A DNA stretch of 64,000 nt from Pandoraea pulmonicola (GTDB lineage Bacteria > Pseudomonadota > Gammaproteobacteria > Burkholderiales > Burkholderiaceae), in the NCBI RefSeq assembly GCF_000815105.2, contig NZ_CP010310.2, positions 1,612,001 through 1,676,000 on the forward strand, given 5' to 3'. This document shows, piece by piece, positions 8,750 through 17,113 of the stretch. Both the position numbers and the translations under genes were made by a program. A model generated the notes under the pieces. The model did no database searches, was not told the DNA's origin, and saw only the letters and a program-made list of their open reading frames with translations. Each line of letters begins with the position of its first letter. Within the stretch, counting starts at the first letter, position 1.

Positions 8750-11116
8750 TCAATGCTGGGGACGGTCGCCCGTCTGTCGCGGGCTTTGAGCGATGCTGGC
8801 GCCGTCACCGGTTGGCCGCGCCATGATCCGGTCCAGGAGTGCTTCCTCCCCCCGCTTGCGCAGGAACTCTCGAGTGAGCGCTTCGTAGACCGCCAACTGC
8901 CGTGTCTTCATGAGACCGACCCCGACCTGTGCCTGCGTCTCGGGATCGTCCGGCAACCCAAGGCTGGCAAGCCGCGCCGTCACTTCGCGGTCGTAATCGG
9001 GGAGCATGTCCCGTAATTTCTGACGCGCGCGCTCTGTTCCCTCACGATCCAGCCGGGCCAGCACTTGCTGCCAGGGCTCCCATTCGACCAGGAAATAATG
9101 GGGGAACTCCGCCTGCTCGCGAGCAAGCACTTCCTGCTCGGCGTTCTCCAGATCCTGTGCGGTTACCCCCGAAACATTGAAGTAGCGCATGTTCGCGATG
9201 TCAGTGGGTAATTTCAATCGTTCGCGCAATTGCACCTGATAGGCCAGATAGACTTCGATTTCGTCGAGCGCCGATAACGCCCGAGCCTTCTTGCGAGCAA
9301 TTTTCTCCAGGGCATCCAGACGGAATGCGCCGCGTCCGCGCTCGACGATCTCGTCCAGCCTGGTGTCATACTCGCCACGACCGATGGCGTGGGCATCGCT
9401 GAGTTTCGTCAGGTTGTTATACGTCAGTGCGATCCGATCCTCGCAGGACACGGTGGCCCCTCGGGCGGTCTGGAAGACCAACTGACGAAGCTCCTCGTCC
9501 CGGACGAGCCTGGATAACCACTTGGCGACAGCCATCTTGAAGTCGACGTTGTTGTTGACAGCGTAGCTTTTCAAACGATCCAGAAAACGGGAAAACTCGG
9601 CGGCGTGCGCTTCCTCGTCATGCATCTGCCATTGATGCACCTGTGCTTGTTCGTCGTTGCTGAACCAGTCTCTAACCGACTCGTGTAGAGGGCGTGCTGC
9701 TTCGGTGACCATGCCGGAAGCCCCCATGGAGAAGTGGATCCGAGGCCCGCTATACCGTGGTGCGGAGGTGGCGGCAAGCAATTGTTGCAGGAAGGCGGGC
9801 GACAACCGGTTGCCTTCAACGGATATCTCACTGTCGCGCGCCAAGTTCAAAATGCTTGGCGGCAGTCGGGACAGCCGGTTGCCGTCGACTTCGAGCACTG
9901 TGAGGCTCGCGGGCAAGGGGGGCAGCTCGGTCAACTGGTTGCGATATGCCCAGAGCGACGTGAGGCTCGCCGGCAGCACAGGCAACCGGCTGAGCCGGTT
10001 GTCATACGCACTGAGCCACACGAGGCCTGGCGGCAAGGGCGGCAATTCGGTCAGTTGATTAACGCTCACGCTAAGTACGTTGAGGTTTGCTGGCAATGGG
10101 GGCAGCCCGGCCAGCCGGTTATTGGCTGCGTCGAGCGACACGAGGTCCGCAGGCAATTCCGGCAGGTGAGTCAGCCGATTGTGGACTGCGTCAAGCTCGA
10201 TGAGACTCCTGGGCAAGGGCGGCAGTTGGGTCAGCTGGTTGCGGGTTGCACCAAGCGAGCGGATACCCTCGGGCAGGGGAGGCAGGTCGGTCAACTGGTT
10301 ATATCTAGCGTCAAGCGTGATCAGGCCGGCAGGTAATTCCGGCAAGCTGCTCAACTCCAGGTCACTCAAGTCGAGTTTGCCATCCGTCATGTGGAGAATC
10401 CTGTCCTTCACGATCGCGCGGCCTTTGTCGTTCGGTGGCGCGATGGCCACCCATGCGCACAGGGCAGACCGGTAGAGTTCCTCGACGCCGCGGCCTTGTC
10501 CCTCCAGCTGTTCGGTCGTGCTCTCGTTCAGTGCACTCAGTAACGGCCCCGCTTCCAGGCGAGTGTTCAGCGTGGCGAGCACGTCGCTGGCGAGCTGAAC
10601 ATGCACTGACGAGGGAGTGGAGGACTGGCTGCCGGGTGCATTTTCCAGGCAAAGGCTTGCGAGAGCGTCAGCCAACGCCTCGGCGTCGACACTTTCACGA
10701 CGCGAGCGCGCCAGATGCTGCGTCAGATCCCGGCGCACCGACGCCATGTCGGCACCGTCTGTCCAGCCGGACTGGCGAGCCGTCCAGGCGAGCGCGGCCA
10801 ATAACGCGGCGCAACGCCGCTCATGACCCGGCTCCTCACACTGGCCTGCATACTCAAGCACCCGCCCCTTTGCTTCATTGAATTGCCGGGACGAGCAGTG
10901 CGGCGAGTTCAACGGCTGAACTGGCGAGGCCAGCGAAGCTGGTTCGGTGGGCGTGATCGGCATCGTGGCTGGAATGGCAAGGAGGGCGGGCGTTGCTCGA
11001 TAGGCGCATGTTGGACGTGGAATCGCATGCACGGCTATTAAAAAACGAGCATCGGAGCGAGGGCACGGGGGCACGGATATCGCCATGTCGTAAGCCTGCA
11101 CGCCGAGGCGCGGCAT
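8750..11116 (-). CDS. leucine-rich-repeat NEL-type E3 ubiquitin ligase effector
   Basis: The layout matches IpaH/SspH/SlrP effectors: an N-terminal helical region, about nine LPX-type leucine-rich repeats of 20 residues (residues ~248-440, pattern NQLTELPPLPASLTxL), then an all-helical NEL domain. The catalytic CxD motif is present as SCEDR (Cys 558 in the longest reading). In the family this Cys forms the thioester with host ubiquitin and the repeats select the substrate. No start has a good ribosome site; ATGs at 11116, 11086 and 10963 are possible, and the last gives a Ser/Pro-rich N-terminus typical of type III signals. No secretion-system genes are in the window. Confidence 0.85.
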   Translation of the reverse strand: MPRLGVQAYDMAISVPPCPRSDARFLIAVHAIPRPTCAYRATPALLAIPATMPITPTEPASLASPVQPLNSPHCSSRQFNEAKGRVLEYAGQCEEPGHERRCAALLAALAWTARQSGWTDGADMASVRRDLTQHLARSRRESVDAEALADALASLCLENAPGSQSSTPSSVHVQLASDVLATLNTRLEAGPLLSALNESTTEQLEGQGRGVEELYRSALCAWVAIAPPNDKGRAIVKDRILHMTDGKLDLSDLELSSLPELPAGLITLDARYNQLTDLPPLPEGIRSLGATRNQLTQLPPLPRSLIELDAVHNRLTHLPELPADLVSLDAANNRLAGLPPLPANLNVLSVSVNQLTELPPLPPGLVWLSAYDNRLSRLPVLPASLTSLWAYRNQLTELPPLPASLTVLEVDGNRLSRLPPSILNLARDSEISVEGNRLSPAFLQQLLAATSAPRYSGPRIHFSMGASGMVTEAARPLHESVRDWFSNDEQAQVHQWQMHDEEAHAAEFSRFLDRLKSYAVNNNVDFKMAVAKWLSRLVRDEELRQLVFQTARGATVSCEDRIALTYNNLTKLSDAHAIGRGEYDTRLDEIVERGRGAFRLDALEKIARKKARALSALDEIEVYLAYQVQLRERLKLPTDIANMRYFNVSGVTAQDLENAEQEVLAREQAEFPHYFLVEWEPWQQVLARLDREGTERARQKLRDMLPDYDREVTARLASLGLPDDPETQAQVGVGLMKTRQLAVYEALTREFLRKRGEEALLDRIMARPTGDGASIAQSPRQTGDRPQH

Positions 11117-11255
11117 CTACCATGCACCGGATTTTCTGATCAACGCCGGCGGCATCGTGAGCGTTGCGCGTGAGTGGCTGGGCGAAGGCGACGAGGCCGG
11201 TGTCACGAGCGAAGCGCTGCGTATCCGCCGTTGCCGCGGCGATTTTCACCTTGAC

Positions 11256-11283
11256 TTTCATTTAACCAATTGGTTAAATGAAA
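11256..11283. promoter_or_regulatory. 28-bp perfect palindrome, probable ArsR operator
   Basis: The two halves, each TTTCATTTAACCAA in opposite orientation, match without a mismatch. It ends 2 bases before the ArsR ATG, where the ribosome site would be. It is probably the autoregulatory operator; in RNA it would also form a hairpin blocking the start. Confidence 0.75.
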
Positions 11284-11285
11284 AC

Positions 11286-11669
11286 ATGCCACCGACCACT
11301 GACACTCTCTCGACGATATTCGCGGCCCTGGCCGATCCTACGCGGCGCGCGATCCTGGCGCGACTGGCCGAGGGGGAGGCGCCGGTAGGGGAATTGGCAC
11401 GTCCGTTCGCCATGTCCGGCGCCGCGATTTCGAAGCATCTTCGGGTCTTGGCGGAGGCGGGGTTGATCGAACGGCAAGTCAGCGCGCGCTGGCGCATATG
11501 TCATTTGCGTGCGGACGGCTTGCATGATGCCCACGAGTGGCTCGAGGCGTACCGGCGGCATTGGGAAGGCAATCTCGACCGGCTCGTGGAATTCGTCGAA
11601 CGCACGCATGCCGCAGGCGCGGGTGCGGATGCGCGCGGCAAGGCAAAGGATCGAGGGACAGAATCATGA
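11286..11669 (+). CDS. ArsR-family transcriptional regulator
   Basis: This 127-residue winged-helix repressor has the typical N-terminus IFAALADPTRRAILARL and recognition helix MSGAAISKHLRVL. It lacks the CxC metal site of ArsR/SmtB metal sensors. This subgroup (often annotated with SRPBCC partners) usually sits directly before a START/AHSA1-domain gene, as here. The stop overlaps the next start by 4 bases, so the two are translationally coupled. The 28-bp palindrome directly before the ATG suggests autorepression. I chose the ATG at 11286; the frame is open further upstream but that part has no ArsR similarity. Confidence 0.85.
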   Translation: MPPTTDTLSTIFAALADPTRRAILARLAEGEAPVGELARPFAMSGAAISKHLRVLAEAGLIERQVSARWRICHLRADGLHDAHEWLEAYRRHWEGNLDRLVEFVERTHAAGAGADARGKAKDRGTES

Positions 11670-12736
11670 ACCGAGCAGCAACGTTCCAACTGGAGTTGAG
11701 TCGTTTCATCCGCGCGCCGCGCGAGAAAGTCTTCGACGCGTTCACGGACGAGACGGCCCTGGCGGCTTGGCATTGCCCGCGCGGTCTGGGCGTGGTGGAG
11801 GCCAGCGCGGACGCCCGCGTGGGTGGCAAGTACCGCGTGGTCATGGGGACTCGCGACGGTGTGCGGCATGCCGCCACCGGCGAGTACCAGAAGCTCGACC
11901 GCGCGGATTTCCTGGCCTACACCTGGTCGTGGGAAACGGGCGAGATGCCGGCGCGGATCACGACGTTGATCGAAGTGACGCTGACGGACGAGAACGAGGG
12001 CACGCGGCTGCACATGCGGCATACGGGGTTCCCGGACGTGCAGACGCGCGATTCGCACATGGGCGGATGGCAATCCGTGTTCAATCGCCTGAACGACTAT
12101 CTGGATCCGGCGGGAAGTGCGGGCACGGTGAGCGTCTACGGCGACGCACGAAGTCCATATGTGCGCACGGTGCGCATGGCGCTGGAGGAGAAAGGGGTTG
12201 CGTACACGCTGGCGGAGATGGCGCCGCACACGCCGGAGTTGCTGAAACACCAGCCGTTCGGCCGCGTGCCGGCATTCACCGACGGTCCGCTTGAATTCTA
12301 CGAAACGCACGGGATCGTGACCTACATTGACGGCGCCTTCGACGGCCCGAGCCTGATGCCGAAGGGGGGACCGAGCGCGCCGGCGCGTGTGGCGCAGTGG
12401 ATCAGTTTGATCAACTGCCACGCCTACGACGCGATGGTGCGTCGCTATGTGTTGCAATATCTTTTCCCGAAGGGGGACGGTGGTGGGCCCGATCGCGCAG
12501 TGATCGAGGCGGCGCTGCCGGAGATCGCTGCGCAGTTGGCGGCCTTCGACAAGGCGTACGGCGAGCGGGACTATCTGGTCGAGAATGACGTCACGATGGC
12601 CGATCTCTTTCTGGCGCCGATCCTGGCTTATGTCGGCATGTTCCCCGAAGGCGAGGCGTTGCTGAAGCAATATCCGAATGTGCAACGCGGGCAGAGGGTG
12701 ATGGCCGAGCGCAAGAGTTTTATCGCGACGCGGTAG
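11666..12736 (+). CDS. SRPBCC (AHSA1/START) - glutathione S-transferase fusion protein
   Basis: Residues ~1-145 form an AHSA1-type SRPBCC domain (FIRAPREKVFDAFTDETAL at the start, HMGGWQSVFNRLNDYL at the end). Residues ~150-356 form a complete GST: thioredoxin-fold N-terminus (VSVYGDARSPYVRTVRMALE, cis-Pro motif GRVPAF, ESxxI-like ETHGIVTYI) and a helical C-terminal half with the VTMADLFLAP motif. The two families are normally separate genes. The ATG overlaps the ArsR stop. A role in detoxifying a hydrophobic or electrophilic compound sensed by the ArsR protein is an inference. Reading is continuous with no sign of an artefactual junction. Confidence 0.8.
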   Translation: MNRAATFQLELSRFIRAPREKVFDAFTDETALAAWHCPRGLGVVEASADARVGGKYRVVMGTRDGVRHAATGEYQKLDRADFLAYTWSWETGEMPARITTLIEVTLTDENEGTRLHMRHTGFPDVQTRDSHMGGWQSVFNRLNDYLDPAGSAGTVSVYGDARSPYVRTVRMALEEKGVAYTLAEMAPHTPELLKHQPFGRVPAFTDGPLEFYETHGIVTYIDGAFDGPSLMPKGGPSAPARVAQWISLINCHAYDAMVRRYVLQYLFPKGDGGGPDRAVIEAALPEIAAQLAAFDKAYGERDYLVENDVTMADLFLAPILAYVGMFPEGEALLKQYPNVQRGQRVMAERKSFIATR

Positions 12737-12942
12737 AAAGTGGGGGCCTCGGGAACTACGGGCGCCGTTGTGAAAGCGCGGCGCCGGCCCTGATCGTCAG
12801 GAGCGAGGAAGGCCCTTTTGCGCGCCGACGATGAACGTCGGCGCGTCCATCGTCGCAACGCCTATCGCCCTGATCCCGTGCTCGCCACGGCAAATAGCCT
12901 GAGCAAGCAGCGCCTCTCCGAATGAGTGAAAATTCCCTTTAT

Positions 12943-12970
12943 TTTGTTGCAACAAACATGTTGCAACAAA
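12943..12970. promoter_or_regulatory. tandem operator upstream of aminotransferase operon
   Basis: Two abutting 14-mers lie here: TTTGTTGCAACAAA (perfect palindrome, 12943-12956) and CATGTTGCAACAAA (12957-12970). The second covers the -35 box. The same arrangement occurs at 31230-31257 before an ABC importer. Confidence 0.8.
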
Positions 12971-12989
12971 ATTTCGATGGGAATAGTAT
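12961..12989 (+). promoter_or_regulatory. sigma-70 promoter of aminotransferase/TPP operon
   Basis: The -35 box TTGCAA (12961-12966) and -10 box TAGTAT (12984-12989) are 17 bases apart. The -35 is inside the operator, as expected for a repressed promoter. Confidence 0.65.
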
Positions 12990-13033
12990 CGCTTCTACGG
13001 TGGCCATGGGGCCCGAGTGAGGAGAGGTACAGC

Positions 13034-14359
13034 GTGATTGGCAGCAATTCCCTGAGCTCGTTCGAACGAGCCAAACAGGTATTTGTCGACGGCACCACAC
13101 GAGTGACGGTCGAGCGAGATCCCACCCCGCGATACGTGAGCAAGGGGGAGGGCGCCTACGTCCATGACGTCGACGGCCGGGCGTTCCTGGATCTGAACGG
13201 CAATTACACGACGCTGATCCACGGCCATGGCTTCCAGCCGGTCGTCGAGGCCGTCGTACGCCAGATGCAATCCGGCACGTGCTTTGCCAACCCCACGCTG
13301 GCGGAAATCGAGCTCGCGGAATTGCTGTGCGAGCGCGTTCCTCGGATGGACAGCATCCGCTTCGTGAACACCGGCTCGGAGGCGGTGATGTTCGCGGTGA
13401 AGGCCGCCCGCGCCTTCACCGGTCGGCCCTGCATCGCGAAGATCGAGGGCGCCTACCACGGGGCTTACGACTGGGTCGAAGTCAGCCAGGCCAGTACGCC
13501 TGCCAACTGGGGCAGTGCCGAGCGCCCCAACGCGGTGCCGTTCTACAAAGGGCAGCCGGAATCGGTGCTCGCCGAAGTCGTCACTATCCGCTTGAACGAC
13601 GCCGAAGGCGCACGGCGCCTGATCGCCGAAAACGCGGATCGACTCGCAGCGGTACTGCTCGATCCCATGCCGAGCCGCGCCGGTCTTATCTCGCCGAGCC
13701 CGGAATTTCTCGAGGCGGTGCAATCGACCGCGGCCAAACACGGCGTCCTGATCATCTCCGACGAGGTGCTCAACTTCCGCCAGGGTTATCAAGGGATCGC
13801 GGCACGCTTCGGCGTGAAGCCGGACCTCTATGCGCTTGGCAAGATCATCGGTGGCGGCCTGCCTATCGGCGCCATCGGCGGTCGACGCGAAGTCATGTCC
13901 GTCTTCGACGCCGCCGGCAAGCGGCCGGCCTTGCCTCAGGGCGGCACCTTCTCCGCAAACCCGTTGTCGATGGTTGCCGGGGAAGCGGCCATGCGGGCAC
14001 TGACGCCGGCGGTATTCGAGAGGCTCGAAGCGCTTGGCGACCGTCTGCGTGACGGCATCCGGACCCACATTTCGACGAGCGACGCGCCTTTCGTCGTCAC
14101 CGGTGCGGCCTCGCTCTTTCGCATCCACCCGAAAAAGGTGGCGCCTCGCGACTTTCGGGATGTGACGTCCACACCGGCCGAAAACGATGTGATGCGCGAG
14201 ATGACCCGCTACTTCGCCGAGAACGGCATCCTGCTTCCGTTCGGCGCCGCCGCCTGTCTGTCCACGCCGATGACGCAAGCCGATATCGATCACGTTGCCG
14301 GTGTTTTCGGCGCCTTCATCAAAGACCGTTCAGCACTGATTGGGAAGATCTCCGTATGA
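13034..14359 (+). CDS. class III PLP aminotransferase (glutamate-1-semialdehyde aminomutase-like)
   Basis: This 441-residue fold-type I PLP enzyme of the HemL/class III group shows FVNTGSEAVMFAVKAARAFTG near residue 115, AYHGAYD, IISDEVLNFR (cofactor Asp) and the Schiff-base Lys in LYALGKIIGGGLPIGAIGGR. The GTG at 13034 has GAGAGG upstream and matches the family start; an upstream in-frame ATG would translate the operator. It is coupled by a 4-base overlap to a TPP enzyme, so this is probably catabolic transamination of an amino acid to a keto acid or semialdehyde rather than heme synthesis. The substrate is not determined. Co-regulation with the amino-acid importer at 31.4 kb supports an imported amino acid. 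Confidence 0.85.
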   Translation: MIGSNSLSSFERAKQVFVDGTTRVTVERDPTPRYVSKGEGAYVHDVDGRAFLDLNGNYTTLIHGHGFQPVVEAVVRQMQSGTCFANPTLAEIELAELLCERVPRMDSIRFVNTGSEAVMFAVKAARAFTGRPCIAKIEGAYHGAYDWVEVSQASTPANWGSAERPNAVPFYKGQPESVLAEVVTIRLNDAEGARRLIAENADRLAAVLLDPMPSRAGLISPSPEFLEAVQSTAAKHGVLIISDEVLNFRQGYQGIAARFGVKPDLYALGKIIGGGLPIGAIGGRREVMSVFDAAGKRPALPQGGTFSANPLSMVAGEAAMRALTPAVFERLEALGDRLRDGIRTHISTSDAPFVVTGAASLFRIHPKKVAPRDFRDVTSTPAENDVMREMTRYFAENGILLPFGAAACLSTPMTQADIDHVAGVFGAFIKDRSALIGKISV

Positions 14360-16071
14360 CCACGAACATCACCGTAGCGCAAGCCATTGCGCAGGGACTC
14401 AAGCGCCATGGCGTCGAATTCGTTTTCGCGCAGAGTCTGCCCTCGGCCGTCATCCTCGCCTGTGAGGAAATCGGTATTCGCCAGATCGCCTATCGGCAGG
14501 AAAACATGGGCGGCGTGATGGCGGACGGATATGCCCGCGTCTCCGGCAAGGTGTCCGTCGTTGCCGCGCAGAACGGGCCGGCGGCCACGCTTCTCGTGGC
14601 GCCGCTGGCCGAAGCGTTCAAGGCAAGTGTGCCGGTGATCGCGCTGGTGCAGGAGGTCGAGCGCAATCAGGCGGATCGCAATGCCTTCCAGGAAATCGAT
14701 CACGTCGCGGTTTTTGCCTCGTGCGCCAAGTGGACGCGCAAATTGATCACGGCCGATCGCGTCGACGACTATGTCGACGCAGCGTTCATTGCGGCGGCGA
14801 GCGGTCGTCCGGGGCCTGCGGTTCTGCTGCTGCCGGCAGACGTCCTGCGTGAAGAAGTACCCGCGTCGGTGGCACCGCGAAAAGCCTCGCTCGGCCACTG
14901 GCCGCTGGATCGCGTGCGCCCACCGCAGGATCTTATCGACACGGTGGCGAAGAAGATCGCCGCGGCCGAACATCCGGTCCTGATGGTTGGCGGCGGCGCT
15001 GTGGCGTCGCGCGCGAGCGCAGCCATCGCGAAACTCCAGGAACTGGCACATCTGCCTGTCTTCACGACCAATATGGGCAAGGGCGCGGTCGCGGAAACGC
15101 ATCCCCTGTCCTGCGGCGTGCTGGGCGCGCTGGTCGGCCCGACCGCGCTCGGTAAGCAGACGCTGCCGATCTACCGCGCGGCGGATCTCATCGTTCAGAT
15201 CGGAACGCGCAACAATCAGAACGGCACGGACAACTGGCGCAACGTGTCGCCGACGGCCGAACTCGTGCAGATCGATCTAGACCCGCAGGAAATCGGACGC
15301 AACTATGAGGCCACCCGCCTTATCGGCGACGCCGCCAGCACGGTGGAGGCGCTCAACGATGCGCTCGCCGGTTGCGACCTGAGCAAGCGCAAGGCGCGCA
15401 GAACGGCTGTCGAGCAACGTATCGCAGCCGCATGGGCGGCGTTCGAGGACGCGCGAACGCCCATGACGACCGACCGTGCGCCGCTGCGTCCCGAGCGGGT
15501 CATGGCAACGCTGCAACACCTGATCGGTCCCGACGATATCGTGGTTGCCGACGCAAGCTACTCTTCCATGTGGGTCGTGGGCCAGTTGCGCTCGAAGCAG
15601 GCGGGCTCCCGCTTCATTACGCCGCGCGGTCTGGCGGGGCTCGGCTGGGGATTGCCGCTTGCCATCGGCGCCAAGCTCGCTAGGCCCGAAGGCCGTGTCA
15701 TCGCCCTCGTGGGAGACGGCGGCTTCGCGCATTCATGGGCCGAACTCGAGACCCTCACGCGGATGAACGTACCCGTGCTCGTCATCGTCCTGAACAACGG
15801 CATTCTCGGCTTCCAGCGCGATGCGGAAACCGTGAAATTCGGCAGTTTCACGACGGCCTGTCATTTCCACGACGTGGAGCATGCGGCCATTGCGCGGGCA
15901 TGCGGGTGTCAGGGATGGCGAGTCAGCGACGCGGCCGAACTCGATCGCGCGCTCGCGCAATGGGTGCAGGCGCCGAGCGCGGCGCTTCTCGAAGTCATCA
16001 CCGATCCTGAGGCGCATCCGCCTCTCTCCCTGTTCGCCGGAACGCTCGATCGCGAGCCGGAAGGCATCTAG
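14356..16071 (+). CDS. thiamine-diphosphate enzyme, acetolactate synthase-like
   Basis: This 571-residue protein has the three TPP-enzyme domains of the IlvB/benzoylformate-decarboxylase group. The catalytic Glu is in AYRQENMGGVMADGYAR near residue 50, and the C-terminal diphosphate motif reads GDGGFAHSWAELETL with NN (VLNNG) about 27 residues on. Its ATGA overlaps the end of the aminotransferase gene, so both are made together. A likely job is decarboxylation or carboligation of the keto acid made by the aminotransferase. It has no companion small subunit, which argues against biosynthetic acetolactate synthase. The exact substrate is unknown. Confidence 0.8.
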   Translation: MTTNITVAQAIAQGLKRHGVEFVFAQSLPSAVILACEEIGIRQIAYRQENMGGVMADGYARVSGKVSVVAAQNGPAATLLVAPLAEAFKASVPVIALVQEVERNQADRNAFQEIDHVAVFASCAKWTRKLITADRVDDYVDAAFIAAASGRPGPAVLLLPADVLREEVPASVAPRKASLGHWPLDRVRPPQDLIDTVAKKIAAAEHPVLMVGGGAVASRASAAIAKLQELAHLPVFTTNMGKGAVAETHPLSCGVLGALVGPTALGKQTLPIYRAADLIVQIGTRNNQNGTDNWRNVSPTAELVQIDLDPQEIGRNYEATRLIGDAASTVEALNDALAGCDLSKRKARRTAVEQRIAAAWAAFEDARTPMTTDRAPLRPERVMATLQHLIGPDDIVVADASYSSMWVVGQLRSKQAGSRFITPRGLAGLGWGLPLAIGAKLARPEGRVIALVGDGGFAHSWAELETLTRMNVPVLVIVLNNGILGFQRDAETVKFGSFTTACHFHDVEHAAIARACGCQGWRVSDAAELDRALAQWVQAPSAALLEVITDPEAHPPLSLFAGTLDREPEGI

Positions 16072-16120
16072 GTTGCGCCGCAGTATGGCGTCAAGCGCTC
16101 GCCGCAGTGCCGAATCTCGA

Positions 16121-16141
16121 TCGCATCGTCCGCCGATGCGA
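16121..16141. terminator. hairpin between convergent genes
   Basis: Eight-base arms TCGCATCG and CGATGCGA surround a 5-base loop between the convergent TPP-enzyme and GntR genes. No T-run follows, so termination here is only a suggestion. Confidence 0.35.
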
Positions 16142-16169
16142 CCGGGTCGTCGGACGGCTGGCGGCGTGA

Positions 16170-16805
16170 TCAGTTCTGCTGGCTGCCCGGCACCATGCGC
16201 GCCATGATCTGCTCGCGCACGCGGATCAGATGCTCGCGCATGGCCGTCTCGGCGCGATCGGGTGCGCGATCGCGAATGGCCTGTGCGATCGCCTGATGCT
16301 CGAGGTCGCGTTGACGGATGCGGTCCGGGCAGTGCGGAACGGGCTGCTGTATATGCAAACGGATGTCCGAGCCGACGCGGCGGATGATCTGATAGATGTC
16401 GGCGGCGAGCGCGTTCCCCGAGGCTGCCGCAACGGCGCGGTGAAATGCGAGGTCCGTCGAGCCGCGATCGGCGCCGGGAGACGTGGTCGCCGCGCGCTCG
16501 ATGCGCGAAATCTCCAGCGGGGTCGCCCGGACCGCCGCCAAACGCGCAAGGAACGGCTCGAGCGCCAGCCGGAGTTCGATCACCTCGAGCACATTGGTGC
16601 GCCCGGCCAGCATCTCGCCGTTGCGCTTCGACTGCCCCTCGCCGCGCCCACGCGGCGTCTCCAGCTCGCCTTCCTCGCGTAGCACCTTGAGCGCATTGCG
16701 CAACTGATGGCGCTTCACGCCCAGTTCGTCGGCCAGTTGCCGCTCCGCCGGCAACGCGTCACCGTTGGCGAGACGGCTGCGCAGACTCTCAACCAGATCG
16801 ACCAT
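16170..16805 (-). CDS. GntR-family regulator, FadR/FCD subfamily
   Basis: This 211-residue regulator has an N-terminal winged helix (LPAERQLADELGVKRHQLRNAL) and a C-terminal all-helical FCD ligand domain with the DLAFHRAVA motif and further His residues that usually bind a metal and a carboxylate effector. It is transcribed away from the cupin operon. CAACCAA/TTGGTTG repeats in the shared promoter region suggest that it represses itself and that operon. The ligand is likely an organic acid of the pathway. The GNT start region (VDLVESLRSRLANG) is slightly shorter than usual but contains the expected helix. Confidence 0.85.
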   Translation of the reverse strand: MVDLVESLRSRLANGDALPAERQLADELGVKRHQLRNALKVLREEGELETPRGRGEGQSKRNGEMLAGRTNVLEVIELRLALEPFLARLAAVRATPLEISRIERAATTSPGADRGSTDLAFHRAVAAASGNALAADIYQIIRRVGSDIRLHIQQPVPHCPDRIRQRDLEHQAIAQAIRDRAPDRAETAMREHLIRVREQIMARMVPGSQQN

Positions 16806-16821
16806 AGTTTTTTCTCCACCA

Positions 16822-16840
16822 CAACCAACGTGTTTGGTTG
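16822..16840. promoter_or_regulatory. operator near GntR start
   Basis: CAACCAA (16822-16828) and TTGGTTG (16834-16840) form an inverted repeat with a 5-base spacer, 17 bases upstream of the GntR start codon. This fits autoregulation. Confidence 0.65.
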
Positions 16841-16984
16841 CACGCCAAAAAAATCATCGAGGCCGCATGATAGCGGAATTCGCGACCATCGACTCGCGAA
16901 ATGGTGCATTTGCTAATGCCTTCCTGTACCAACTGCTCAATGATGAGAGGGCATTCCCGTCCCCGATTCCATTGAAATCTGGTT

Positions 16985-17041
16985 CAACCAAAATATCAAC
17001 CAATATACATCAACCAAACAAACCAAATACATTTTTGGTTG
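16985..17041. promoter_or_regulatory. operator array CAACCAA before the cupin operon
   Basis: CAACCAA occurs at 16985, 16997 and 17011 in the same orientation, AACCAA at 17021, and the inverse TTGGTTG at 17035-17041. The last site overlaps the -35 box. The same half-sites lie at the GntR start, so one protein probably binds both. Confidence 0.65.
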
Positions 17042-17067
17042 ACGTTGGAAATTTGTATTGATCTAAT
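17039..17067 (+). promoter_or_regulatory. sigma-70 promoter of the cupin operon
   Basis: TTGACG (17039-17044) and TCTAAT (17062-17067) are separated by 17 bases and lie about 46 bases before the ATG. Confidence 0.55.
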
Positions 17068-17113
17068 CGTTTGCATCGGCAGTTGGTAAAACCCCACTCG
17101 GAGGTACCGCAGC

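Noticed and set aside
12995..14293. A minus-strand frame across the class III aminotransferase gene
   Set aside because: The plus-strand frame carries all PLP motifs; the minus frame is a composition artefact.
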